Part shown: positions 49,159 to 60,199 of the stretch, piece after piece | How positions within the stretch are numbered: the stretch's first letter is position 1 | Layout: every line of letters begins with the position of its first letter | NCBI GenBank assembly: GCA_902729315.2 | Contig: LR746274.1 | Span: forward strand, 2,569,037-2,633,036 | DNA: 64,000 nt | Reading direction: 5' to 3' | From: Spirodela intermedia | Taxonomy: Eukaryota; Streptophyta; Magnoliopsida; Alismatales; Araceae | The notes under the pieces: model-generated | The model's database searches: none | Seen by the model: only the letters and a program-made list of their open reading frames with translations | What the model was told of the DNA's origin: nothing | Program-made: the position numbers and the translations under genes

Positions 49159-52100
49159 GATGATTAGGGCAGACAGACACGGAGAGAGAGAAGGGAAGAG
49201 CAGGGGAGCCGGGACCGGTGGGGGCAGCCTTTTTCCGGCTAGGGGAGGGACAAGAGTAGCATTGGGGTGGGTGCACGGGGCGCCGTGATGAGAGGAGGGA
49301 GGTGGGGGAAGCTGCTGCGGCTGCGCACCGCTGGTAGAGACACGAGGAACAGAGGCTAGGTGCTAGGGCAGAAGCAGCCATGCCCACGCTGTCTCTTCGG
49401 TAGGCTGCTAGAGGATCCACGCCCATGTTGCCTTTGTCCTCTTCTCCACTACCCCTTTTCTACCCGCGTAGGTGAATCTGTGACAGATACTGCATGGCTC
49501 TGTGTTTAGGAGATCCAGTCCATGCGCGCGCCGGCGTTCTCCACTCCTCCCCCACCTATCTCTCTTTTCTCTCTCATCATTCTGCCCAATGCTCTCTACG
49601 GGGCTCTTAAGCCGGCAAGGACTGGTACCCGACTTTTGCTTTTCTAAAGGGTTCTGCAGCACGTCAGGAGTAGGAGAAACGATACTCGGATTACTTCCAC
49701 ATCTCTCTGCGTATACAGTGAGTGAAAGAGAGAGAGAGTCCGGGGTGCAATTCGTCAACGGGCATGGACGTACAGATGCATGCTGAGTAGAACATATTAG
49801 AAGCAAAATGAAGTCATAGTGAGCAAAATATTCTCTCTAGGAAGATAAAAACCTGTGACCTACCACTTCTAAACCCTTAAACGAATGAATAATAGACAGA
49901 GAAAAAGAAGGTCATCTACAGATTATAACAATGAATCTGTCTCTGCATATGGAATGAACCAAAGGAACAGTAGCATGCGATGAGGCTATGGAGAGCTGGA
50001 GGAAATCTCAACAACAGGAATTCCAAACCCCAAACGCTAAAGCCTAAATCCTAAATATGATAAGTTAAATTGTTCAGATTACTCCATTAGTTGTTAACTT
50101 ATCTGGACTTAGAGGTAATGAATTTTTCATAATTAGAATGTGGGGAAAAGGGAAATCTCTTAATAAATGCAAGACTGAAGAGATAATTTAAATATCTCAC
50201 GATCTTGAAGCTTAACTTTAGAGTGTTGAACATCACTGATAGTTACTTGGGCGAGTATAGGAACGTGAGGAGGGTGAATACAAAAAAATAGAAAAATCTT
50301 GCCCTGAACTCAAAAAATCAAGAAAATCCTGTCGATATCAATCTCATTGCTTTGACTGAGTTTCTTCATGAAAAGTTTAATTACATGAATGTTAGCCATG
50401 AAAATAACTTTAGTAAGTTTTCATTTAAATCTATCAGGGCACGTAGTTTACCAATATCAAGAAAAATGCACCATCTCCACGTTAGAATTTATTGTGACAA
50501 CGTTTGCAGTTGGAGACACTTGAAAGATGTTACGCTGTGAATGTTCTCTTGTAAATTGCAGTGAAGCTCAATGGACTCTTGAAAGCGGATGATTCAGAAT
50601 CCATTGAAGATTACTGGATTCGATATCTCTGTCGGTTATCACTCGTGCGGTGAGAAATGTAAGGAGAAAAAATTAAAGAGGAAAATATCTTCATGGGACG
50701 AGATTTCCTACTATGGTGGCAAACTCTGAAGGAATTTAAAGGGATTCCTATAGATTGGTCCGGAGTAAGAGTTTGACGAGATATATTATCAACATGCATT
50801 AATAAATGTATTCTTCACTATAGCTTTAATATACAATTATTTTGGACAAAGGTAATGCTGACACTCAGGTAAAAGTTGCCAATCATAAATGAAACGCTAG
50901 CAATGAACAAGAAGAATCACGGAGGGGAGAGAGATCTTCATGAAAGTAAACTGATGCTAGTGAAGCCATGACTAATCATGGAAAATTAAAGTCCCCATAT
51001 GTTTTTATTTATGGCAAGTTTTAGAGATATAATCTAAGCAATGACTTCAAAGATTATGACACTTGGTCTTGAAATTTTCCGACGAAATATCATCATCACC
51101 GGACAAGAAATATGTTATAAACTTAAAAATAAATATTTTTGTTACGTGATGTAGACGTATGTATTGTGGCACCCAAACATAATAAATGTCCTCCAAATTT
51201 AAAAAGAAATTCTTAGATGAGACAGAAATAAACAATAAATTTCGGAAGAATAATTTTCATTGACTCGAAGAATAGGCCTTGATTTTTCTTTTTCTTTTTC
51301 TTTTTGAATCAGTGATCGTTGAGATGGGAACAGAACTCAAAACCCAAGATCAGCATCCTCCGAGTGAGAGGTCGAATAATGGAGCGCAGTCTAATAACTT
51401 ATCTGCATTGTCATCAAGCTGAGGACTAAATTACTCTAAGTCAACCCACACGCTGAAAGGTGGGATAAATGAGAATCTGGAACTGAGGCGAGGTTAACTG
51501 AGTCGATATTAACTGGTTATTAAAGCGGCCGGAAGGGTTTGGGTGGGTTGCATCAGGTTTCTCCGAGGTTCCTGAGGAAACGAGTGATGAGTCCTCCAAA
51601 GGTGTTCAGAACATTCAATGGCTTCACTGCTGCAAATGGCCGGACAGCTGGTCGCAGTAACGAGGCCCCGCGGGGGGGCCTTCATCTAGCTGGCTTGCTC
51701 CCGCGGCTTGAGCACAAAGCGGGAGACCAACTCCGATGATCCCTCTGACGTTGTCGGCTACCTTGGTAGAAGATGATGGGCGCTGAGAACCCACTTCTTC
51801 CCACACACTCTCTCTATCTGTCTCTATGTGTTTGAGAGAGAGAGTCCCGATTAGACTGTCATCTGATCAGGAGATCGGCGTCCTTAAGAACAGCCTGGGA
51901 AGCTTATTGATGGCGATGAAGCGGCTTCTGTGTCGTCATAGGAGATATCCCAGTGTGTGTCGTATAGTCAGTCTTAAGCCCGTGGCGGGGAAGAACGACG
52001 GCGCAGGGAGACTGCATGAAATGCCACCCCGATCCTCGCGGGTTCCCGACGATCACTTTTCCCGACGGGCAGAGGGTAAGTACGGTCGCCGACCCGGCGG

Positions 52101-52810
52101 AGGCCAAGGAATGGACCAGCTTTCATCAGGCTGTTCCCTACGGAGGATTTACTGCCCATCCCTCCCTCTCCTACCTCTACATCTCATCGTACCTTCACTG
52201 CCCCTCTCTCTCTCTCCCCACCCCCTATCTATCTAGTGTTCCGGTGCAGTGGCGGTTCTCACGTCGTACGCTGGTTGTTCGCCTGTTTGCGGGGGAAGGG
52301 GAGACACGCGTGGGAGAAGAGCAGCTGCCCAAACCGGGGACGAAGGGACATCTACTTCGGGACGGTCCGCTGGCTTTCTCTCTGCCGTCTCCGGCAATGG
52401 CTGGTGGTGGTTATGATCCTTCTCCGGCCAGTAATCGCAACCTCGCTCGCGTCCTTTTGTTTCTCTCTCCTCAGATCTCTAAAAGTTTATATTCTCTTTT
52501 CCCTCGGTCAGACTACAGATCTTCCTTTCTTGTCGTATATTCTCCCACACTCCCTCTGAACGCGTCTATCCTCTTTGTCTTGGACAGCTGCGATATCTTG
52601 TCGCATTATGGAATGTAGAGAGAGAGAGAGAGAGAGGAATGTTGTCAACTCAGCGTCGTTCTTGACAAGAGGGGAAGATGGGAAGAGCCGAGGAGTGGAG
52701 GTTGAGAGATACTTGGAAGGAAGAAAAATGCTGGCTTTACTTTTACTCAGTTCTAAAAATGAGTGGAGGTTGGGAGATATTTGGGAGATCTCTAAAAATG
52801 CTGGAAGTAA

Positions 52811-53316
52811 TTTTCCATTCAGTTCTTGAAAGAGTTAGTCATTCCTTTTAACTAGACTATTCAAATATCTTATATAAGATGATCGTTGTTTGGTACCACA
52901 TTATTCAGAATTCTCCTTACATTTTATTCTTGATATATCACCATATGTTATATATTACTCACTTATGGATAAAAAATCTGGATAATCTTGATTACGATCC
53001 AGGTTAGGAATGATTCGGAACTCAGTACATAAACCAACTAGATTATTTTCCATTTTGAAAGAGTTCAATACGACTCATAAACTTACGATCCGGATAATTT
53101 TCCATTCAGTTCTTGAAAGCACCCATAACGGTCAGAACTCATCACATAAACCAACAAGATTATTCAAATATCTTACATCAGACGATCTTCGACTTGTACA
53201 ACATCATTCAGAATTCCCCTTACATTTTATTCTTGATATATCACCATATGTTATATTATTAATCACTTATGGATCAAAAATCTGGATAATCTTGACTACG
53301 ATTTGGATTATTATTA
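52811..53316. repeat. Tandem duplication, unit about 287 bp
   Basis: The unit starting 'ttttccattcagttcttgaa' at 52811 recurs at 53098. Both copies share, in order, 'tattcaaatatctta', 'cattattcagaattc' (with one difference), 'cttacattttattcttgata' and 'aaatctggataatcttga'. A partial third start ('attttccattttgaaagagt') sits near 53045, inside the first unit. Confidence 0.88.
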
Positions 53317-56300
53317 TCCAAACTCATTTCAAATGTTCCATCATTTGTCAATATCCTTCTTCACCATCATTGCTCTAGTTAGCGTCTAAAGGATCTGTTA
53401 GACAAATCGATCCAATTTGATCGTCATTATTCAACATATGACACTTTCCAAATAAAAGTTCAAATTTTTCAAAGCGAATATCATCAAAGATCTGGCATGG
53501 TAAAAAGAAATGGAGCACTTTTAAAGTGTAAGGTATTAATGAAAATATAAATCAGTAAAACTACTTTAAATCTATGATTTATATATATATATTTATTATT
53601 ATTTTGCATCTATGAGATCTAAAGTGTTGAGATTGAAAATTTGATAACTTAAAAGTTATACATTCTACGGACGGCTACGCATGGTGTTGGTAATTATAAT
53701 GCATCTTAATTCCGTCAGAAGTGTATAATATGCACTAGTTGTCTTTATTTATAATAAAATGTCTACAATCTTTTACCTTTTGTAACTTGTATAATAGTAT
53801 CCTTATTTTCTATTTTTCACGAAGATATACAAATTACTTCGTGGTTGATTGAAGCATAAAGACCAGATCTTTGACTTACTTGGAAATACCTAACTCATAG
53901 TCACAGATCTTAGACTTGGCAAACGAATAGTTGGTTAACTATGCTGCGGTTTAGTTTTGGGTTAGTTCCAACTTCATCTTAGTATCTCACATAACCAATA
54001 TGGTATCTACCAACCAACATTTGATAATGTATTTATTATTATTATATTCTCTTTTTGTCTTGTCAAATGTTATGTGGATTATTTCATTTATCTGTAAAAA
54101 CCTCAAACACATTCTATGATTTATAATGGTTTTTTCATAGGAAAAATGACTATACTGAAGAATATCATAAATTCAAATGTGAAAATGGAACTTTGCTGAA
54201 CCATGGAAAAATGTAAGTCTAATTATAGGGAGGTGATTACAAGAACTTAATGCAAAATCGAAATCAAGAAAGTTGATCATCCTAAAATTCATGAGGATTA
54301 TATTACTATAATGGACTGTAATTACTTCTACACAGTAGCATATTATAATGAAAGAAGGTCCTTTCCCTTGGACATTTGAATGGCACATTTCATATTCTAA
54401 AATGTGTTTCAACATTTTGCTTTACAAGTTTTTAAAAGATATATGAAAAGCAGTCGGCAAAATTAAATCTCATGCTGTAAAAGCTATTAGCTTAGGTCAC
54501 ACTTGTCCAAAAAGGAGTTAGATCTCTATGAGATAGGATGCGGTTTCTTTACTGAATTCTCCATGTGCTGATTATTTACATGATTTACTATGCTCAACAG
54601 AACCATATATAAACATTATCGTTGGAAGTCATTAAATCTTTTATTGTATCGAAATAAAGGGTCTTCCCCGTTCAATTTTTTGAGGGAATTAGTTTCCTTA
54701 ATTTACTACAATCATCAAGGTTGATGCTACCACCTCCACCATTTCATGCGCTTGCTCGAGGCGAGAAAATAAGAAGAAATGAGGATTTCATTGAAAATTC
54801 TTCTAAAACTTTTCCTCTTGACCTTGCATATTAAGTTTTACGAATTCAATCCTGCCTATACATTATTTATTTATTTACTAAACCCGATTCAGGAATTCTC
54901 ATGGATAATTCGTTTTTAACTCTAAGTTGTTTATGTGCTTCCACGAGTCATTTGTTCACGAAGTGAGAGGCCGTCTTATATTAGCTTACCTCTCTGTCTC
55001 TCTCTCTCTCTCCGCGTCCTTCTCTCTCTCTATCTATATCTGTGAGTAGGGAGTGTGTGAGGAAAGAACCACGTAGGCTGAGTCTAGAAGCCCCGGGTAC
55101 AGATGAAACCCTAGACGGGACAAGTCCACGTGACAAATCCTTGGTTTCCAAACCCTAACACCCTGCATGCTCCCTCCGAATTAAATGCCATATAACAAGC
55201 TGCACAGACAAGTGCAGACCCGGAGAAAGCTCGACGCAGGGGAGACAGAGAGGGAGAGAGCGAGAAGAGGAAAGAGATTGGAGACTTCCCCGGTTCTTCT
55301 CCTTCCCCTTCCAGTAAGAGAGAGAGAGAGAGAGGAGCGGAGAGAGATCGTAGACTTCCCTCCATCAGGGAGAGAGAGAGAATAAACAAGCAAAAACATC
55401 AGGGAACAAGTTCTGATCGCGGGACAGTGTAATCATTCAGAATGATATACAATACAGGGCTGAGATGAACTCTCTGGTTTTCCTGCGTAAGAGACAAACG
55501 CTAGACTTTCCCCCTCTCTCTAACCTCTCTCTCTCTCCTCCCACCCCCTCTCCACATCTCGTTCTCCTCCAGCATCGACTGCGCAGGCGCGACCGCGTTG
55601 GAAGCGAATAGCCTCTCAGCCTCCCATTCAGTCAAGAACAATAATCCTGTGCGTTTCATTTAATCTCGGAAAACGCCCGGCGGCTGCCATCCACGTTGGC
55701 GTAAACCCGCTCTCCGATTCCTTACGGAAGCCCTAACCGTTCTCCTTATCTCTCTCTCTCTCTATCCAGTCCAAGAAACGAAAGTCAACTCCTTTCCAGA
55801 CATGTAATCATACTATTAAAATCTAACTCTGGGCAGGGACGAAGATATAACTGCCCATCATTGATGGTGGTTAATACTAACAGCACGGCCGACCCTCCAG
55901 CTTCTAACCCCCATCTCTCTCTCTCTCTCTCTCTCTAACGGGGATCATCATCCCTCATAACTCACCGTGCTGCTGGCAACCATACCAAAACGTTCGAAAA
56001 ATTATACATATATCAGAAAGGACCCATGGTTTCCCCTATCACACGTTGTTCTTCCCGAAGGCTAGGGGGGCCTCTTCGTATCTCCATTTAATGATGAAAA
56101 TCAATGATGAGATGGGTGAATCAGTGGAGAACCGAAGGGGACGCTCACGTCTCTCTCTCTAAGTCTCCATCTCCGTCTCTCTCTCTCTCTATCTCTAAAT
56201 GTGGTAGTGGCCTTGTACAGGGAACAGGGGGCAATAAATATGAAATGATAGGAAAGATCGTAATGAATATCGGGAGATAATTATAGAGAGGGTAGGTCGA

Positions 56301-56521
56301 TATCTCGGTATTTACGGCCTGGGAAGGGCGGGCGGTGGTGGTGATTGGACTCGCACGGCCGTTAGGAATTCCCCTCGCCGCTCACCTGCTTGCGGGAATG
56401 TCTCGATCGATGGCACTTCACTCCCCAACCTCAACTACCCCACCAACACACCCAGGTGGAAGCTTGCTCGAAGCTCCCCCCGCCGCCCAGATTGCACCAG
56501 TTGCACCGTCTTCCTCCCTCC

Positions 56522-56529
56522 TATAAATA
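56522..56529 (+). promoter_or_regulatory. TATA box of the ERF gene
   Basis: TATAAATA, a canonical plant TATA element, lies about 100 bp upstream of the ATG at 56631. This fits a short CT-rich leader between them. Confidence 0.8.
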
Positions 56530-56568
56530 CTCCTCTGCAGGTAGTTCGATTCTCAAAGCCTTCGCCAC

Positions 56569-56607
<39 letters not shown>
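56569..56607. repeat. CT microsatellite in the ERF leader
   Basis: CT array just upstream of the ERF start codon and downstream of the TATA box, so it is probably in the 5' UTR. Confidence 0.9.
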
Positions 56608-56608
<1 letters not shown>

Positions 56609-56630
56609 AGGCGGCGGTGGAGGAGCTGTG

Positions 56631-57623
56631 ATGGAGGAAGGTGGCGGGAGAGATGGGGGGAGGAGGGGGAAGAGGGGGACGGCGATGGGGCCAGCGGGGG
56701 GGACGATGAGGTACAGAGGGGTGAGGCGGCGGCCGTGGGGGAGGTACGCGGCGGAGATAAGGGACCCCCTGTCGAAGGAGCGCCGCTGGTTGGGGACATT
56801 CGACACCGCCGAGCAGGCCGCCTGCGCCTATGACATCGCCGCCCGTGCCATGCGCGGCATGCGTGCGCGCACCAACTTCCTCTACCCTTCTTCTCCGCCC
56901 CCCTCGCCGGTGCCCCCGTCTCAGCGCCCCTCCTCCGCCCTCTGGCCCCTCCCGTGGGGCTCCGATGCCCCAACAATGGCGCCGTCCACCTTCAACACTC
57001 TCCTCCTCCGCAACCTCATCACCTCCTGCGCAGCAGCACCATCGGCGGCTGCTCCCTCTTCCTTCTCCCACCGCGCCCGCTCGGCGGCCTCCTTTCGTGA
57101 GCAAATCCATCACGCAGCAGCTTCTGGCGGCAGTCGTTGCAGCGATGCGGCGGCTCACTCTGGTGCAAGTCCGCCGCAATTCTCACCGCTCGCGCAGGAG
57201 CCGTCAGCAGAAACGGGGGGACTCGCGGAGCTCTTCCCGGCGGCGCCGGATTATTCGGGGCTCCTGCAGGAGATCATACAGGGTTTCTTTCCGCAGTGGA
57301 ACTCTCCTTCCTCGTGTTCTACTTCCTCCATGAGCGCGACCTGCTTCGGGAACCGCATGGATGAGGATTGGGAGACGGCGATGAACATAGACGAGGAGGA
57401 TCCTATGAATCAGTATCAGCATTCTCTGCCGCCGCTGCCGTTGTCGGAGCCGCAGGAGATGTATCCCCACGAACGCTTCTACGCCGGCGGGGGGAGCCCA
57501 GTGCAGTGCGAGGAAGAGGTCAGCGAGGACCTCCCCAAGCCGTCGGACGGCATGTTGGAGGATGTCGTACCCCGCCCCGAGTTCGTCGAGATCTTCTCCC
57601 CCAAGCTCCGGCAGAAAGCTTAA
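56631..57623 (+). CDS. AP2/ERF transcription factor, ESR/DORNROESCHEN type
   Basis: Single-AP2-domain ERF regulator, 330 aa, intronless. The AP2 domain spans residues 27-84, with [39 protein letters not shown] and ARTNFLYP. The [13 protein letters not shown] and ACAYD variants fit the ESR1/ESR2 (DRN/DRNL) clade better than LEAFY PETIOLE or FRIZZY PANICLE, going by remembered sequences. A second match to that clade is the C-terminal ESR-like motif [12 protein letters not shown] (209-220). The region between is rich in Ser, Pro and Ala. The tail ends [13 protein letters not shown], with acidic stretches before it that could activate transcription (inference). Family members control shoot regeneration, cotyledon and lateral organ initiation. 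The gene is preceded by a TATA box and CT-rich leader. The ATG at 56631 is the first in frame; the open codon before it is GTG. Confidence 0.92.
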   Translation: MEEGGGRDGGRRGKRGTAMGPAGGTMRYRGVRRRPWGRYAAEIRDPLSKERRWLGTFDTAEQAACAYDIAARAMRGMRARTNFLYPSSPPPSPVPPSQRPSSALWPLPWGSDAPTMAPSTFNTLLLRNLITSCAAAPSAAAPSSFSHRARSAASFREQIHHAAASGGSRCSDAAAHSGASPPQFSPLAQEPSAETGGLAELFPAAPDYSGLLQEIIQGFFPQWNSPSSCSTSSMSATCFGNRMDEDWETAMNIDEEDPMNQYQHSLPPLPLSEPQEMYPHERFYAGGGSPVQCEEEVSEDLPKPSDGMLEDVVPRPEFVEIFSPKLRQKA

Positions 57624-60150
57624 TCCCCTCTCCCCCTCCGTCCTTGACGGGAGTTTCTTATAGCGGTCGAATACCCATTTCTGTAAGAAACTCCACAGAA
57701 CTCCCAGTTGCGTTCTGACCAACTCCATGGCCTCTCTCTTTCTCTCTCTCTCCTATCTCGCTCCTTGGAATCGAGCTCGTCCGTGCGGGAGGTGTTGAAG
57801 ATGATCTTCTGCGCCGTCGGTGGGATGCCTGCCGTTATTGCTTGAGCTGCGAGAAAGCGCCCTTCCCCAGGATTTCTCTCTGGTTGCCAAAGATGGCCAA
57901 GCACCCGCATCCCGGGCGATCTTCCTCTCCGATGGCGGCGCTAGGTCAGGAGCAGCGACGATCGGAAGTCCCGCGTCCACACCGCCATGAGTACACAATG
58001 GTCTTATGTTCTTTTTCTATCTCCTGCATTCTGAAGAGAACCGCCATTAGGTTTCCGTCGATATGATATATAAAGACGAGATGAGCGAGCAGTCAGTCGT
58101 CTTCCCATGTAGGCGACCCACGTCAGATCGTCTGCTCCGCCATTAAGAGAGAGAAACTATGATTTTACGTTCGTCCTGGGGTCCCCCGGCATTCTCTCTC
58201 TTTCTTCCGCACTTCGATCTCATGGGTGCTTCTAGCCACTCGATCCCCCATCTGTTCTCCCTCTGTCTCGCTGTTGACAACGGACGGGCACGCAGGCAAA
58301 GCTATCGAGAAGGAGATGGCGACGGTCAGGACGATGATCTCTGCACACAGACCCGCCTACTCTTGTTCTAATGACCCCTGCTGAATCTAAAACGGCTATT
58401 TAAGAGGGGAGGGCTGCTTTTGTCGGGCCCCCTACTCTCGGAAGCTACGATAGATTATAATATTTCAGAGAACGACGGAAAGGGCTCCTCTTCCCTCCCC
58501 ACCTCTCGTCAATCTCTTCTTCGCATGGGGTTCCGCGCGCGGTCGATCCAGTAGTGTACGTGAGTATGTCGGGAGGGAACAGAGACAGCATCGAAAAGCC
58601 AAGAGATGTAGAGATAGAGAGGGAGTGGAAAAGGTAGGTCCTTTGTGGAGATCTTCCGACGAGGGGGATACTGGAGTAGAGAGATCTTGACACTTGACGT
58701 GGTGGGGCCGACTTATTCATTTGATAATGCATTTTGCCCTACGCACGTCTTGGATCAGGTGGCCACTACCGGCGGCAGGGAAGACGCATGGATCTCAATC
58801 ATTCTGGTGCTATATTTTTCACACTAGGAAACATAGATTATGCATGGAAGATTTCCATCTCATTAAACGGAATCACGTCATAAGATGTAACCATTTCTAT
58901 TGTAGGGCCACCCTCGAGGCTAATCTCTTGGGTCTTTAAAGAGCACGATAATCGGTAATTTGTTAGTGTTTAAATATGTTGTTTTGGTGTAATCTCCTTT
59001 GACCTTGAGAGCCATCACTAATACTGGGAAAGAGTTCATAAGTCAACGTCCTTATTTTCTAGTTTAGAGCGATAATCTTGTATGTTGCGCTTAACGCTTG
59101 TTTTAACGATGAAAGTGGGAGGTGTCTTCTCTTTTGACGTTGAGAACGATCACTAATACCGGGAAAGAGTTGATAAGTCAACATGTCCTTATTTCTAGTT
59201 TAGTCCGATAATCTCCTTTAACGATGAAAGTGGGAGGTGTCTTCTCCTTGGTGTCTTTCTCTTTGGTGACCATTTCTTTCCTTGTAACAAAAGATCAACG
59301 GCCCATTTAATATCAGATATAAGTTATAGACGGGAAAACGTAAAATAATTTGCGTTAAATAAAATCTAAAAGTAGAATTTCATGGTCCAAAGAGATTTTA
59401 TGGTGAACTTTTGGTTTATTTTTATTTGTAGATATCAGATTTGTCATCATCTATTGAAACTTGACATTGGTACGATTCATGGGAGTTCAGCTAGTGGATT
59501 TTCTTGTTAAAGCATATGATGACTACAAAATATTGAATCTATGAGGCATATGATGAGCAAAACAATCCCCTTTTGCCTCTTTTCAACCTGCTTTGATTGT
59601 CATTTTAAGTTTCTACATTTGCAAACATCATAATAGGTGCATCATCTACATTTGCAAAAACTGTTGGAGGGAGGCCTATATACTTAAAGTCGTTGACCTT
59701 GAATATGGATGTTGTAACAATATTTCTATTTCTATTTCTCTTTTACTACACGCTGAATTTGGACGCAACATCATTGAAGAAGAGGTGATTTGGTATGCTT
59801 TTGAAGATTCTAATATCTCTGAATGATTGAGGCGACAAAAGCAACAGAGCCACACAATTTATGGTAGTTAGTCCTTAATTTAATGTACTCTTTCAAGGTT
59901 ACTTACTTAGGTTTTATTATCTATGGATGGTACAATAGATGTATATTACTTTGTATCTTCATTTCATTAGATCCATAACTCTAACAACCTCAATATCTTA
60001 GTACTTTTGAATCATGACTCATAGTAGCAAAACTCTGTCTAATGCCAGCTATCATTTCTAAATTCATTGCTCCATAATCCCTTAGTGACTAATAACAAAT
60101 ATTGACATGTGATATCTTGTTATCTTTAAAAATTAAATGGAACTTAATAC
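57624..60150. other. ERF 3' flank and intergenic DNA
   Basis: The first 900 bp are GC-richer and contain scattered short ORFs without recognisable domains, including the ERF 3' UTR. After 58.8 kb the DNA becomes AT-rich. A tandem duplication lies at 58991-59265. No gene was recognised. Confidence 0.6.
58991..59265. repeat. Tandem duplication, unit about 136 bp
   Basis: Two units share 'atcactaata.cgggaaagag', 'ataagtcaac', 'tctagttta', 'cgataatct' and 'tttaacgatgaaagtgggag'. The first starts at about 58991 and the second at about 59127. Confidence 0.85.
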
Positions 60151-60199
60151 TACCACTACTGCACAGCCATGGCATTAATCTCAAAAGATAGGGGTCATC

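Larger units (their letters stand above)
48118..56520. other. Gene-poor region, 8.4 kb
   Basis: From 48.4 to 49.8 kb it is GC-richer, with GA arrays near 48555, 48813, 48866 and 49130 and an imperfect inverted repeat. From 49.8 to 51.5 kb it is AT-rich with nothing recognised. From 51.5 to 52.6 kb it is GC-richer with coding-like patches but no recognisable gene. From 52.8 to 53.3 kb there is a tandem duplication, and from 53.4 to 54.9 kb plain AT-rich DNA. From 55.0 to 56.5 kb it is dense in CT/GA microsatellites and forms the upstream region of the ERF gene. Confidence 0.6.

Noticed and set aside
48887-49426. 179-codon - strand ORF and overlapping frames
   Set aside because: Crosses GA/CT microsatellites and consists mostly of Ser/Leu/Ile/Pro low complexity.
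52016-52618. 200-codon + strand ORF as a complete gene
   Set aside because: Only the first 20 residues look coding; after the splice-donor-like site the product becomes Ser/Leu/Pro low complexity. Kept only as a finding about a possible exon.
56553-57179. 208-codon and other - strand ORFs across the ERF gene
   Set aside because: Shadows of a GC-rich intronless gene with low-complexity Arg/Pro/Glu products; the AP2 frame explains the DNA.
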